Below, one piece after another: positions 23,177 to 30,713 of a stretch of 31,275 nucleotides of DNA (the stretch's first letter is position 1; each line of letters begins with the position of its first letter). The position numbers and the translations under genes are program-made. This stretch comes from an uncultured bacterium (GTDB lineage: Bacteria > Bacteroidota > Bacteroidia > Bacteroidales > Bacteroidaceae), in assembly GCA_905216095.1 (NCBI GenBank), contig CAJMSQ010000028.1, positions 1-31,275 on the forward strand, written 5' to 3'. The notes under the pieces were generated by a model that saw only the letters and a list, made by a program, of their open reading frames with translations, searched no databases and was not told the DNA's origin.

Positions 23177-23493
23177 CGCAGACCCACGCCGATGTCCTCC
23201 CTACGGGGAGGATGGACGGAGCGGGAATGTACTATTTATGGAAAAGACGTTTACTTGACGTTTTATCTGTGACGTTCTGAACTTCGCAACTTCAAAAAAG
23301 CTCACACGATAAAGCAGCGGTAGATGTCCATGGGTATGTTTTTTTACCCCCTGTCCGTGTTGTCGTATCCCGACCACGGATAAGGGTATATTACATATCG
23401 GCGTGGGCTCTGCGTTGCTTATCCTTGAGCGAAGGCAATGCGAAGGCCCAGAACGTGGGATAAGTGACAGGTACAGATCCCGCGCTCTTTTTT
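23177..23493 (+). ncRNA. Large structured RNA of unassigned family (about 315 nt)
   Basis: There is no open frame. A long-range closing stem joins 23177-23193 to 23397-23414: CGCAGA and CCCACGCCGAT pair with ATCGGCGTGGG and TCTGCG, 17 bp with one bulged C (23408). Inside are a 7-bp hairpin capped by a UACG tetraloop (23195-23212), a possible ATGGAC/GTCCAT stem (23212-23217 with 23326-23331), and a TCCGTG..CACGGA hairpin (23353-23380). TACCC (23345-23349) can pair with GGGTA at either 23332-23336 or 23383-23387. In the 3' part, GCGTTGC (23412-23418) can pair with GCAATGC (23435-23441), competing with the closing stem. CTTATCC (23418-23424) can pair with GGATAAG (23458-23464) as a pseudoknot. 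It ends at a U-tract terminator. It does not show tmRNA, RNase P or SRP landmarks. Confidence 0.72.
23454..23493 (+). terminator. Rho-independent terminator ending the structured RNA
   Basis: CGTGGGAT (23454-23461) pairs with ATCCCGCG (23477-23484), one G-T pair, 15-base loop, then CTC and six T (23488-23493). It lies 80 bases before the LPP20-like gene, so it could act as an attenuator for the caspase operon if read-through is controlled. Confidence 0.75.
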
Positions 23494-23573
23494 GTATATA
23501 GGTTCCGACATCTACAACTTATCCAACAATCTGTCCGGTTCGGGAACTGCGGTCAGACCAGCACATGTGTACC

Positions 23574-24251
23574 ATGAAAACAGTACATTTCATTATCGCC
23601 GCCATAATGGCAGGAACATTCACAACCATGCCGGCACAGATTACGAGAGAACAGTTCAAGCAACGGTCGGAAATGATGGGACTGAACAGGAAACTGCAGG
23701 AAATCAAGGTTTCCAAAGACACCCGCAAGCAGGCCAAGCAACTTGTCAAAGAAGGATGGAAAGTCGCTCCGGGAGGCATGAGCATAGAGAAACAACTCGC
23801 ACGGGCCGAGTTGCTTGACAACTCCTTCGAGGAGGACGGCGTAACCCAGAAATACGCGAAAGGAGACGCAACCTCTACCGCCGAAAGCTATGACGCAGGC
23901 AAGATGCAGGCGCTCGAACTGGCCAGACTGAACCTTGTCAGCTCCATCGAGACGGACATTACCGAGCTGGCCGAGACCAATCGCAGCAACAAAGACATCA
24001 GCGCGGACAATGCGGCTTCGGTCATCAAGGTGCTGCGGTCTTCGAAGTCGTTCGTCTCGAAGAAACTCGGACAAACCAATTCAGTCATCGAAATGTACCG
24101 CGAACTGCCAAACGGCAACGTACAGGTGCGCGTCCAGACCTATTACAGTATGGACAAGGCCAGGGAAATAGCCAAGGCTGTCGTACGGGAAGAACTGGAA
24201 AAACAGGGAGAAGAACAACTGGACCGACTTGACGACATCTTCGGCAAGTGA
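23574..24251 (+). CDS. Secreted LPP20-like protein, first gene of the caspase operon
   Basis: This 225-residue protein has a signal peptide (about residues 1-22, ending TMPAQ; no lipobox Cys). The central part, SYDAGKMQALELARLNLVSS followed by IETDITELAETNRSN, resembles the helix-rich LPP20/FlgT-type fold. The tail is strongly helical and charged (REIAKAVVREELEKQGEEQL). I chose ATG 23574; an ATG three codons earlier (23565) is possible. The next gene starts 11 bases after the stop, and the one after overlaps by ATGA, so the three form an operon. I see no promoter between the RNA terminator and this gene, so expression may depend on read-through of the RNA. Function is not known; periplasmic partner of the caspase protein is inferred. 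Confidence 0.78.
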   Translation: MKTVHFIIAAIMAGTFTTMPAQITREQFKQRSEMMGLNRKLQEIKVSKDTRKQAKQLVKEGWKVAPGGMSIEKQLARAELLDNSFEEDGVTQKYAKGDATSTAESYDAGKMQALELARLNLVSSIETDITELAETNRSNKDISADNAASVIKVLRSSKSFVSKKLGQTNSVIEMYRELPNGNVQVRVQTYYSMDKAREIAKAVVREELEKQGEEQLDRLDDIFGK

Positions 24252-24262
24252 GAAACACCGGC

Positions 24263-25135
24263 ATGAACAGACAGATATTCACATTCCTGCTCGCCCTGTC
24301 CGCCTGCTCCGCCTTCGGCCAGAAAATGAAGACGGTAGAAGCGGAATATACCTACCATGCTCCCGAAAACATGTCGCTCGAAGAAGCCCGCAGGACGGCT
24401 CTCGAACGTGCCAAGATACAGGCGCTGGCCACGGCGTTCGGCACCATCGTCACGCAAACGAACACGACCGACATACAGAACCACGAAGGAAAGTCTGACA
24501 TAGATTTCTTCTCCATCGGCAGCAGTGAAGTAAAGGGCGAATGGATAGAGACCGTCGGAGAACCGCAATACGACATTTCCTTTGACAACGGCATGATTGT
24601 ACTGAAAGTACACGTCAAGGGAAAAGCCCGCGAGATTGTCTCCTCACGGATAGATCTCCGCGCCAAAATGCTCCGCAACGGCACGGACGACAAGTTCGAA
24701 AGCGACGAGTTCCGCGACGGCGACGATCTCTACCTGTCTTTCGTCTCGCCCGTGAGCGGGTATCTCGCCGTCTACCTCATGGATGCGGAAAAACAGGTAT
24801 ATTGCCTGTTGCCCTATCGCGGCCAGTCCGACGGCATATACAGAATCAACGCGAACCGGCGATACCTGTTCTTCAACGTACAGGAGGCTCCCCGTGAAGA
24901 ACGTGCCCAGGTGGACGAATATACAATGACATGTTCACGCCCTTACGAGCACAACCGGATTTATCTGATATTCTCTCCGCAGCCGTTTGCCAAAGCAGCG
25001 GACAACGCCATAGCCGAAACGCTCCCGCGGCAACTGGACTCCGAGGCGTTCCAACAATGGCTGGCCAAATGCCGCAGGCACGACAAAAACATGCAAACCA
25101 TTCTGAAACCACTGACCATAACAAAACGAAAATGA
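24263..25135 (+). CDS. Secreted DUF4384 domain protein
   Basis: This 290-residue protein has a signal peptide (FTFLLALSACSAFGQ, about residues 1-20). An LPP20-like helix pair follows, SLEEARRTALERAKIQALAT (39-57), similar to the one in the preceding protein. The C-terminal part, about residues 150-245, matches DUF4384: DGDDLYLSFVSPVSGYLAVY, then LLPYRGQSDGIYRINANRRY. DUF4384 domains recur beside or fused to caspase-like peptidases in bacteria. The ATG at 24263 begins the signal peptide; a GTG at 24248 is in frame but overlaps the upstream stop. The stop overlaps the caspase gene start (ATGA), so the two are coupled. Confidence 0.85.
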   Translation: MNRQIFTFLLALSACSAFGQKMKTVEAEYTYHAPENMSLEEARRTALERAKIQALATAFGTIVTQTNTTDIQNHEGKSDIDFFSIGSSEVKGEWIETVGEPQYDISFDNGMIVLKVHVKGKAREIVSSRIDLRAKMLRNGTDDKFESDEFRDGDDLYLSFVSPVSGYLAVYLMDAEKQVYCLLPYRGQSDGIYRINANRRYLFFNVQEAPREERAQVDEYTMTCSRPYEHNRIYLIFSPQPFAKAADNAIAETLPRQLDSEAFQQWLAKCRRHDKNMQTILKPLTITKRK

Positions 25136-26784
25136 AGAAAACGGCTCTCATCATCATGCTGTGCACCTTGGCGGCCTTTGCACAGGCACAGCGTTTCGAA
25201 TATGTATATAAAGGTGTAGCTTTCAAATGCAAAATAGATGACAACCGCGTCTGCATCACGGCTTTCAACACGAAAGCCACTGATGTGACGATTCCTGCGA
25301 GTGTTATATATAAAGGTATGGAATACCCCGTCCGGCAGGTGAGCACCTTCCTCAACGGTGTCAATTACCTCACCGTGAACCTCACGCTGGAAGAAGGCAT
25401 CGAGGACGTGGACAAATACTGCTTCAACGAATTCCGGAAGTTACAGAAAGTAGCATTGCCGGCCTCCTTGCGCCACATAGGCAAGAACGCTTTTCGGGAC
25501 AACAAGGAAATGACACTTACCATGCCTTCGTCCTTCAACGAGCAGTCCATACGTTCAGGAGTCGAGCTATTCCCGAACGGCGGCGGGGAGATAATCGACA
25601 CCAATTACCATCTGGCCGAGGCTGAGCGCAGACTGGCAGCCCAAAAGGAGAAAGAAGAGGCGCGGCAGAGTGCAGAAATGCAGGAGGAACTGGAGAAACG
25701 CGAGCGACAACTGGCCATAATGCAGGAAGAGAACAAGCGACTCAAGGAAAAAGCCGAGAAGGAAGAGAAGAAAAAAGAGGACGAAGAGAAGAAAGAGGAG
25801 AAAAAAACGTCAAAAGGCGGACTCATAAGCAGATTGTCCAACAAGTTGCTCACCGCTTATGCCCAGAAAGCGGAAAAACAAGCGGAGAAACAGGCAAAGA
25901 AGGAAGCGGAAGAGGCGGAAAAGCAGGCGAGAAAAGCCGGAAGACAACCGGAACAGCAGCCGGTACCTGTACCTCAGGAAACACCCGAAACGAAGATACT
26001 GCTGGCCGACGTGGACATGGACATCCCGGTAACGGCACACAAGAACCAGGACCTGTATTGCGTCATCATCGCAAACGAGAAATACGAGGATGTACCCGAG
26101 GTGGAATACGCCCGGCGCGACGGCGAGGTGTTCAAGGAATACTGCATCAAGACCTTGGGTGTACCCGAGAAACAAGTAAAAGTATTCCTTGACGCATCGT
26201 ACACGGACATCAAGCGGGCCCTCAACTGGATGGAAAACATTGCCGGTGTGACCGAGGGTAATTCCAGAATGCTGTTCTATTACGCAGGGCACGGAATGCC
26301 CGACGAAAAGGACAAGACGGCCTATCTGATACCCACCGACGGATTTCCGAAAGACATCACGACGTGTTTCAAACTCAGCGAATTGTACGGACGCCTCGGA
26401 AAGATGCGGACACAAAACGTCACCGTGCTCCTTGATGCCTGTTTCAGCGGTGTAAAACGCGGAAGCGGACAGGCTCTCGTAGCGGCACGCGGCATTGCCA
26501 TCAAGCCGAAAGCGGAAACCCTTAGCGGAAACCTTGTCGTGTTTACTGCCGCTTCGGACGACGAGACGGCTTTGGCCTACCAGGAGAAGCATCACGGCAT
26601 GTTCACCTATTTCATTTTGGACAAGCTGAAGGAAAGCAAAGGCAAAATGCCTTTCGGCGAACTCTTCTCTACGGTTGCGGCCGCAGTAAAGAAGAATTCC
26701 ATGCTGGAAAACGACAAGTTGCAGACGCCGTCCGTAAACGTTTCGGCCGGTATGCAGGAAAAATGGAAAAACTTACACTTTTAA
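25132..26784 (+). CDS. Secreted caspase-family (C14) protein with BspA-type repeat and coiled coil
   Basis: This 550-residue protein has four parts. A signal peptide covers residues 1-20 (AAFAQAQ). A BspA/LRR_5-like region (about 21-150) has LTLEEGIEDVDKYCFNEFRK and VALPASLRHIGKNAFRDNKE. A Glu/Lys-rich coiled coil runs about 160-275. The caspase fold (about 305-545) has the catalytic His in LFYYAGHGMPDE (H387) and the catalytic Cys in VLLDACFSG (C437); both are intact, along with the TAASDDETALAYQEKHHGMF strand. It should cleave after Arg/Lys or Asp, but the specificity cannot be read. Export puts it in the periplasm or at the surface. It is the last full gene of the operon with the LPP20-like and DUF4384 genes, and a barrel-gene remnant follows. 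Confidence 0.92.
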   Translation: MKKTALIIMLCTLAAFAQAQRFEYVYKGVAFKCKIDDNRVCITAFNTKATDVTIPASVIYKGMEYPVRQVSTFLNGVNYLTVNLTLEEGIEDVDKYCFNEFRKLQKVALPASLRHIGKNAFRDNKEMTLTMPSSFNEQSIRSGVELFPNGGGEIIDTNYHLAEAERRLAAQKEKEEARQSAEMQEELEKRERQLAIMQEENKRLKEKAEKEEKKKEDEEKKEEKKTSKGGLISRLSNKLLTAYAQKAEKQAEKQAKKEAEEAEKQARKAGRQPEQQPVPVPQETPETKILLADVDMDIPVTAHKNQDLYCVIIANEKYEDVPEVEYARRDGEVFKEYCIKTLGVPEKQVKVFLDASYTDIKRALNWMENIAGVTEGNSRMLFYYAGHGMPDEKDKTAYLIPTDGFPKDITTCFKLSELYGRLGKMRTQNVTVLLDACFSGVKRGSGQALVAARGIAIKPKAETLSGNLVVFTAASDDETALAYQEKHHGMFTYFILDKLKESKGKMPFGELFSTVAAAVKKNSMLENDKLQTPSVNVSAGMQEKWKNLHF

Positions 26785-26798
26785 TCCCTTTTTATTAG

Positions 26799-26879
26799 CT
26801 GGGACTGCTGAAGTTCGCCCCCGATGATAAGGACGTAAAGAATGCGGCAGCTTACTTCACCGTAGGTTATAAATTCTGA
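26799..26879 (+). pseudogene. 3' remnant of an outer-membrane beta-barrel gene
   Basis: Only the last 26 codons are open: LGLLKFAPDDKDVKNAAAYF followed by TVGYKF and TGA. A stop (TAG, 26796) lies just before. The ending, a short polar turn then AYFTVGYKF with a terminal Phe, is the C-terminal strand typical of Bacteroidetes outer-membrane barrels (assembly signal). A strong hairpin follows 20 bases after the stop, as behind a real gene. There is no start codon and no ribosome site. The best reading is that most of a barrel gene was deleted, possibly fusing its 3' end to the caspase operon. A chance resemblance of 26 codons is the alternative. Confidence 0.55.
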
Positions 26880-26898
26880 CCCGTTTCTGCATTGAACA

Positions 26899-26936
26899 AG
26901 GACGGACTTGCTTTCAACTTGAAGCAGGTCCGTCCT
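26899..26936 (+). terminator. Strong hairpin after the barrel remnant, terminator-like
   Basis: AGGACGGACTTGCTTT (26899-26914) pairs with GAAGCAGGTCCGTCCT (26921-26936), 16 bp with two wobble pairs. No T run follows, so it may act with Rho or as a 3'-end stabiliser for the caspase operon. Confidence 0.6.
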
Positions 26937-27015
26937 AACCTTAACAGGCCTGCACCATTTCCGGACAAGCCTGCTTATTCTTCGGCAAGAGCCATCACAC
27001 AGCATATCACACACC

Positions 27016-28479
27016 ATGAAAAATTCATTCCTCATCTTTCTTTCCACACTTGTCGCGGCTTCCTCTTTCGCACAAACAGATGAACTGCGCCGCCGCTACG
27101 ATGAGTTCAAACGGCAGGCCGGAACCGAATATGCCGATTTCCGACAGCGCGCAAACCGGGAATATGCAACGTATATGCGGCAGGCATGGCAGGAATATAA
27201 CATCTCGCCGGCGCTCCCCCGCCCCAAAGACGAAAAAGTACCGCCCATAACTATGCCTGAAAAGGACAAAGCACGTCCCGTAAAGGAGCACCCCGTAACT
27301 ATCGAGGACATCATTGTGCCGCCCGCACCACTTCCCCACCCCGTCCCCGTCGCCCCTGTCAGAGAACAGCCGCAACCGACTGCCCGACAAGCCACATTCC
27401 GCTTTTTCGGAACGGAATGCAAAGTCCGGTTCGACCGCTCGGTGAAATTCTCACTGTCCGGACGCGACGAGAAAGCACTGTCGGCGGCATGGAACAGGCT
27501 GTCAGGAAAAACTTACGACAACACCGTCCTCGATTGCCTGGAACTACGGAAACAAATGCAACTTTGCGACTGGGCTTATCTGAACCTGCTCGACTCCATG
27601 TCGCAGGCCTGTCTGGGGAAAACAGACGAAGCAACCTTGTTCATGGCTTTCATTTATTGTCAATCCGGCTACAAGATGCGGCTCGGACGCACTCCGGAGC
27701 AGCTTGTCCTGCTATACGCCAGCGCACACAGCATCTACGACCGGCCATTCTTCAGCATAGGCAGCGACAAGTTCTATCCTTTCGGACATTCCCCGCAGCG
27801 GCTGTCCGTTTGCTCCGCCACTTTTCCGAAAGAACAGCCCCTGTCCCTGCTTCTGCCCCGACAACCCCGGCTCGCACGGACACAAACGAATGAACGGCAG
27901 CTACATTCCCAACGTTATCCCGAGGTCCGGGCAGCAGTCAGGACGAATGAGAATCTCATACGTTTCTATGAAACCTATCCTTCGTCAGAGACCGATGGCA
28001 ATTGCATGACACGTTGGGCAGCGTATGCCAATACACCGCTCGAAGAGGAAGCACGCCAGACACTCTATCCCGCACTGCTGAAAAACATTGCCGGACTGAC
28101 GGCAAAGGAAGCTGCCGAACGGTTGCTCAACTTCGTGCAAACAGCTTTCGTATATGAGTATGATGACAAAGTTTGGGGCGGCGACCGCGCTTTCTTTGCC
28201 GAAGAAACTCTTTATTATCCCTATTGTGACTGCGAGGACCGCTCCATACTTTTCTCGCGTCTCATACGTGACCTGCTCCGTCTCGACGTCCTGCTCGTCT
28301 ATTACCCCGGCCATCTGGCCACAGCCGTACATTTTCCGGACAGCATCGCGGGCGACCATGTAACGGTGGACGGCCGGCGTTTCACGATATGCGACCCGAC
28401 ATACATCGGCGCGCCTGTCGGACGCACTATGCCCGGCATGAAGAACCGGACCGCAAAGGTCATACTGCTGAATCCCTAA
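27016..28479 (+). CDS. Secreted transglutaminase-like (papain-fold) protein
   Basis: This 487-residue protein has a signal peptide (residues 1-20, ending ASSFAQ). A Gln/Arg-rich helix (21-60) and a Pro-rich linker (62-125, PPAPLPHPVPVAP) follow. The C-terminal domain (about 300-487) has the core Cys-His-Asp pattern of the transglutaminase fold: YPYCDCEDRSILFSRLIRDL (C406 the likely nucleophile, C404 nearby), YYPGHLATAVHF (H433 or H439) and FTICDPTY (D460). Members can be proteases, amidases or cross-linking enzymes, so the reaction is open. The gene starts 136 bases after the barrel remnant with no clear promoter. Its place next to a secreted caspase operon suggests a shared periplasmic processing task, which is inference. 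Confidence 0.82.
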   Translation: MKNSFLIFLSTLVAASSFAQTDELRRRYDEFKRQAGTEYADFRQRANREYATYMRQAWQEYNISPALPRPKDEKVPPITMPEKDKARPVKEHPVTIEDIIVPPAPLPHPVPVAPVREQPQPTARQATFRFFGTECKVRFDRSVKFSLSGRDEKALSAAWNRLSGKTYDNTVLDCLELRKQMQLCDWAYLNLLDSMSQACLGKTDEATLFMAFIYCQSGYKMRLGRTPEQLVLLYASAHSIYDRPFFSIGSDKFYPFGHSPQRLSVCSATFPKEQPLSLLLPRQPRLARTQTNERQLHSQRYPEVRAAVRTNENLIRFYETYPSSETDGNCMTRWAAYANTPLEEEARQTLYPALLKNIAGLTAKEAAERLLNFVQTAFVYEYDDKVWGGDRAFFAEETLYYPYCDCEDRSILFSRLIRDLLRLDVLLVYYPGHLATAVHFPDSIAGDHVTVDGRRFTICDPTYIGAPVGRTMPGMKNRTAKVILLNP

Positions 28480-28580
28480 GCCCGCAGCCTCCGTCCGCCC
28501 AAGCAAAGAAAGATAATGCCGGAACACTTGGAAAAAGCCAAGCGGAAAGGGAATGTCATACATATCTTCACACATCTATA

Positions 28581-28588
28581 CAAAGGTA
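28581..28588 (-). promoter_or_regulatory. Possible minus-strand -7 element antisense to the transglutaminase-like gene
   Basis: The minus strand reads TACCTTTG, an exact consensus, about 100 bases beyond the stop of the transglutaminase-like gene and pointing into it. The only frame downstream is a 196-codon antisense shadow, so a regulatory antisense RNA or chance are the options. Confidence 0.3.
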
Positions 28589-28675
28589 ACGGAATGCTTG
28601 TCGAAACGAAGACGAAAAAAGCGGAAAGAAACTTATAACCGGCAAAAGGCTAAACGTTCACATTGTTTTTTTCTG

Positions 28676-28683
28676 TATCTTCG
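28676..28683 (+). promoter_or_regulatory. Possible -7 element of a small protein gene
   Basis: TATCTTCG differs from the consensus by one base and is followed 68 bases later by an ATG at 28751. No clear -33 element is visible. Confidence 0.35.
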
Positions 28684-28750
28684 CACTTGGCAGTCGGAAC
28701 TGACGGGAAGCGTTTCTCCGGTTACCGGTGCCTATGTAGAACCCAAAAAC

Positions 28751-28921
28751 ATGGAACTTATGAACAATGCAGAGAGAGAAACCGGAAGAATGCAGTCCGG
28801 AAAAGAAAGAGGCCGCGCCATGCAACAAATCAGCACGGATGCCATCAACCCCACCCGGCGTGAAGTACAGACCGCCATGGACCAAATGAACGTGGACCGC
28901 AACACCAAAGACCGTGGCTGA
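28751..28921 (+). CDS. Small hypothetical protein, 56 residues
   Basis: The frame reads MELMNNAERETGRMQSGKER, then AMQQISTDAINPTRREVQTA and MDQMNVDRNTKDRG. It is charged and helical, with no signal peptide. The frame is open further upstream (to 28553), but that part is basic and low in typical codons, and it precedes the -7-like element. ATG 28760 is an alternative start. I do not recognise a family. It is convergent with rubrerythrin, with a terminator between them. A real small protein is plausible but not proven. Confidence 0.42.
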   Translation: MELMNNAERETGRMQSGKERGRAMQQISTDAINPTRREVQTAMDQMNVDRNTKDRG

Positions 28922-28965
28922 AGGCTGCATCCGCGCACATTCCATTCCGTGCAGGACACACCACT

Positions 28966-29014
28966 AAAAAAGAAATCCCGCCCCTCGTACCGGACAACCG
29001 GCGCAAGGGGCGGG
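28966..29014 (-). terminator. Rho-independent terminator of the rubrerythrin gene
   Basis: CCCGCCCCT (28977-28985) pairs with AGGGGCGGG (29006-29014); inner CCGG/CCGG pairs extend it. On the minus strand the hairpin is followed by ATTTCTTTTTT (28966-28976). Confidence 0.85.
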
Positions 29015-29056
29015 AAAATGTAGCTGGGAAGTCTTAAATCTCAGCAGACGTTCAGA

Positions 29057-29602
29057 TTAATAATTCTCGGCACGAAGCTGGAAGTAGCTCTGCGGATGGT
29101 CGCAGACCGGGCATATCTCGGGAGCGGCTTTCCCCACAACGATGTGACCGCAATTGGCACACTGCCACACGCAATCGCCATCGCGGCTGAACACAACCTT
29201 GTCCTCGATATTCTTCAGGAGCTTGCGGTAACGCTCTTCGTGCTCCTTTTCGATGGCGGCCACCATCTCGAATTTTGCAGCAATGTCGGCAAAGCCCTCT
29301 TCACGGGCTTCCTTGGCAAAACCGGCGTACATGTCGGTCCACTCATAGTTCTCGCCGGCTGCGGCATCGGCCAGATTGTCCATCGTGCCGGGAACGCTGC
29401 CGCCATGCAGCAGTTTGAACCAGATTTTGGCATGTTCCTTCTCGTTGCGCGACGTCTCCTCGAAGATGGCTGCCATCTGCACGTAACCATCCTTCTTCGC
29501 CTTGGAGGCATAATACTGGTACTTGGTATGTGCCTGCGACTCGCCGGCAAAAGCCGTCTGCAAATTCTTCTCAGTCTTTGTTCCTTTCAATTCTTTCATC
29601 AT
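29057..29602 (-). CDS. rbr: Rubrerythrin
   Basis: This 181-residue protein has an N-terminal four-helix ferritin-like di-iron domain, with the ligand segments [28 protein letters not shown] and [16 protein letters not shown]-terminal rubredoxin-like Fe(Cys)4 domain has C148-x2-C151 and C164-x2-C167. It reduces hydrogen peroxide using NAD(P)H-derived electrons, a main peroxidase of anaerobes. Two ATGs are adjacent (29602 and 29599); a GAAGAAG ribosome site lies just upstream. It is a single-gene transcript with its own promoter (29638-29667) and terminator (28966-29014). Confidence 0.96.
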   Translation of the reverse strand: MMKELKGTKTEKNLQTAFAGESQAHTKYQYYASKAKKDGYVQMAAIFEETSRNEKEHAKIWFKLLHGGSVPGTMDNLADAAAGENYEWTDMYAGFAKEAREEGFADIAAKFEMVAAIEKEHEERYRKLLKNIEDKVVFSRDGDCVWQCANCGHIVVGKAAPEICPVCDHPQSYFQLRAENY

Positions 29603-29637
29603 TCTTCTTCATTTTAGGATTAAGGGAATAATTGTCG

Positions 29638-29667
29638 CAAAGGTAGCAATAAAATCACACGTTCCAA
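29638..29667 (-). promoter_or_regulatory. Promoter of the rubrerythrin gene
   Basis: On the minus strand, TTGG (29664-29667) and TACCTTTG (29638-29645) are 18 bases apart. The leader to the ATG is about 30 bases. Confidence 0.6.
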
Positions 29668-29736
29668 GCGGAATCTCTTCTTTTTGCATAAATTGGACAT
29701 AACGTAAAGAAAGACTAAGAAAAAAGGAGAGAACCG

Positions 29737-29768
29737 TTGTGCTTTTCAAAAGTTATTTTCTAAATTTG
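29737..29768 (+). promoter_or_regulatory. Promoter of pyrBI
   Basis: TTGT (29737-29740) and TAAATTTG (29761-29768) are 20 bases apart. The leader to the pyrB ATG at 29796 is about 20 bases, with no room for the attenuator seen in enterobacterial pyrBI. Confidence 0.6.
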
Positions 29769-29795
29769 CCGCAAAGACATATAGTCATCACAGAC

Positions 29796-30713
29796 ATGAA
29801 AAGCAGTTTAGTCACCATTGCCAATCTTTCAAAAGACAAAATCATGCACCTTATCGGGATGGCCGAGACTTTTGAAAGGTTTCCCAACAGGAAGTTGCTT
29901 GAGGGGAAAATCATCGCCACCCTTTTCTTTGAACCTTCCACACGTACACGCCTCTCCTTCGAGACAGCCGCCAACCGTCTGGGCGCAAAGGTCATCGGAT
30001 TCACCGACCCGAAAGTGACCAGTTCTACCAAAGGCGAAACACTTAAGGACACCATCATGATGGTCAGCAACTATGCCGATGTCATCGTCATGCGTCATTA
30101 TCTCGAAGGGGCAGCCCGTTACGCGAGCGAGATTTCTCCCGTCCCCATCGTCAATGCCGGAGACGGCGCCAACCAGCATCCGTCGCAGACCATGCTCGAC
30201 CTGTACTCCATATATAAGACACAGGGGACGCTGGAAGACCTGGACATCTATCTGGTCGGCGACCTGAAATACGGCCGTACCGTACACTCGCTGCTCATGG
30301 CCATGCGGCACTTCCATCCCCGCTTCCACTTCATAGCACCCAAGGAGCTGGCCATGCCGGAAGAGTACAAAATTTACTGCAAAGAGCACAACATACGCTA
30401 CGAGGAGCAGGAAACATTCGACGAGAACTGCATCGGCGGCGCAGACATCCTTTACATGACGCGCGTACAGCGCGAACGTTTCACCGACCTGATGGAGTAC
30501 GAGCGCGTGAAAGACATATATATATTAAAGGCCTCCATGCTGAAAAAAGCAAAGCCCAACATGCGCATCCTGCATCCGCTGCCCCGCGTGAACGAGATTT
30601 CCACCAAGGTGGACGCTGACCCGCGTGCCATGTACTTTGAGCAGGTGCGCAACGGGCGTTTTGTGCGTATGGCGCTGATTTCGACGCTGCTGGAGGGATT
30701 GTATGAAGATTGA
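29796..30713 (+). CDS. pyrB: Aspartate carbamoyltransferase catalytic subunit
   Basis: This 305-residue enzyme joins carbamoyl phosphate and aspartate, the committed step of pyrimidine synthesis. The carbamoyl-phosphate loop is [13 protein letters not shown] (STRTR at 48-52), the mobile lysine loop is [10 protein letters not shown], and the aspartate side has [14 protein letters not shown] and HPLPRVNEI. The length is normal. I start at ATG 29796 rather than the earlier in-frame ATG at 29739, because the earlier one precedes the -7 element. The stop lies 10 bases inside the pyrI gene, giving coupled production of both subunits. Confidence 0.96.
   Translation: MKSSLVTIANLSKDKIMHLIGMAETFERFPNRKLLEGKIIATLFFEPSTRTRLSFETAANRLGAKVIGFTDPKVTSSTKGETLKDTIMMVSNYADVIVMRHYLEGAARYASEISPVPIVNAGDGANQHPSQTMLDLYSIYKTQGTLEDLDIYLVGDLKYGRTVHSLLMAMRHFHPRFHFIAPKELAMPEEYKIYCKEHNIRYEEQETFDENCIGGADILYMTRVQRERFTDLMEYERVKDIYILKASMLKKAKPNMRILHPLPRVNEISTKVDADPRAMYFEQVRNGRFVRMALISTLLEGLYED

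Noticed and set aside
23177..23493. tmRNA, RNase P RNA or SRP RNA
   Set aside because: I see no tRNA-like ends or tag frame, no RNase P conserved regions and no SRP GGAAG-type loop; the closing stem lies internal to the 3' end.
27985..28575. 196-codon minus-strand frame downstream of the TACCTTTG at 28581-28588
   Set aside because: It is antisense to the catalytic part of the transglutaminase-like gene and shows no motif; only the promoter-like element is kept, at low confidence.
22702..28921. Integrated element using tRNA-Lys as attachment site
   Set aside because: There is no integrase and no visible repeat of the tRNA 3' end downstream, so no integration can be supported.
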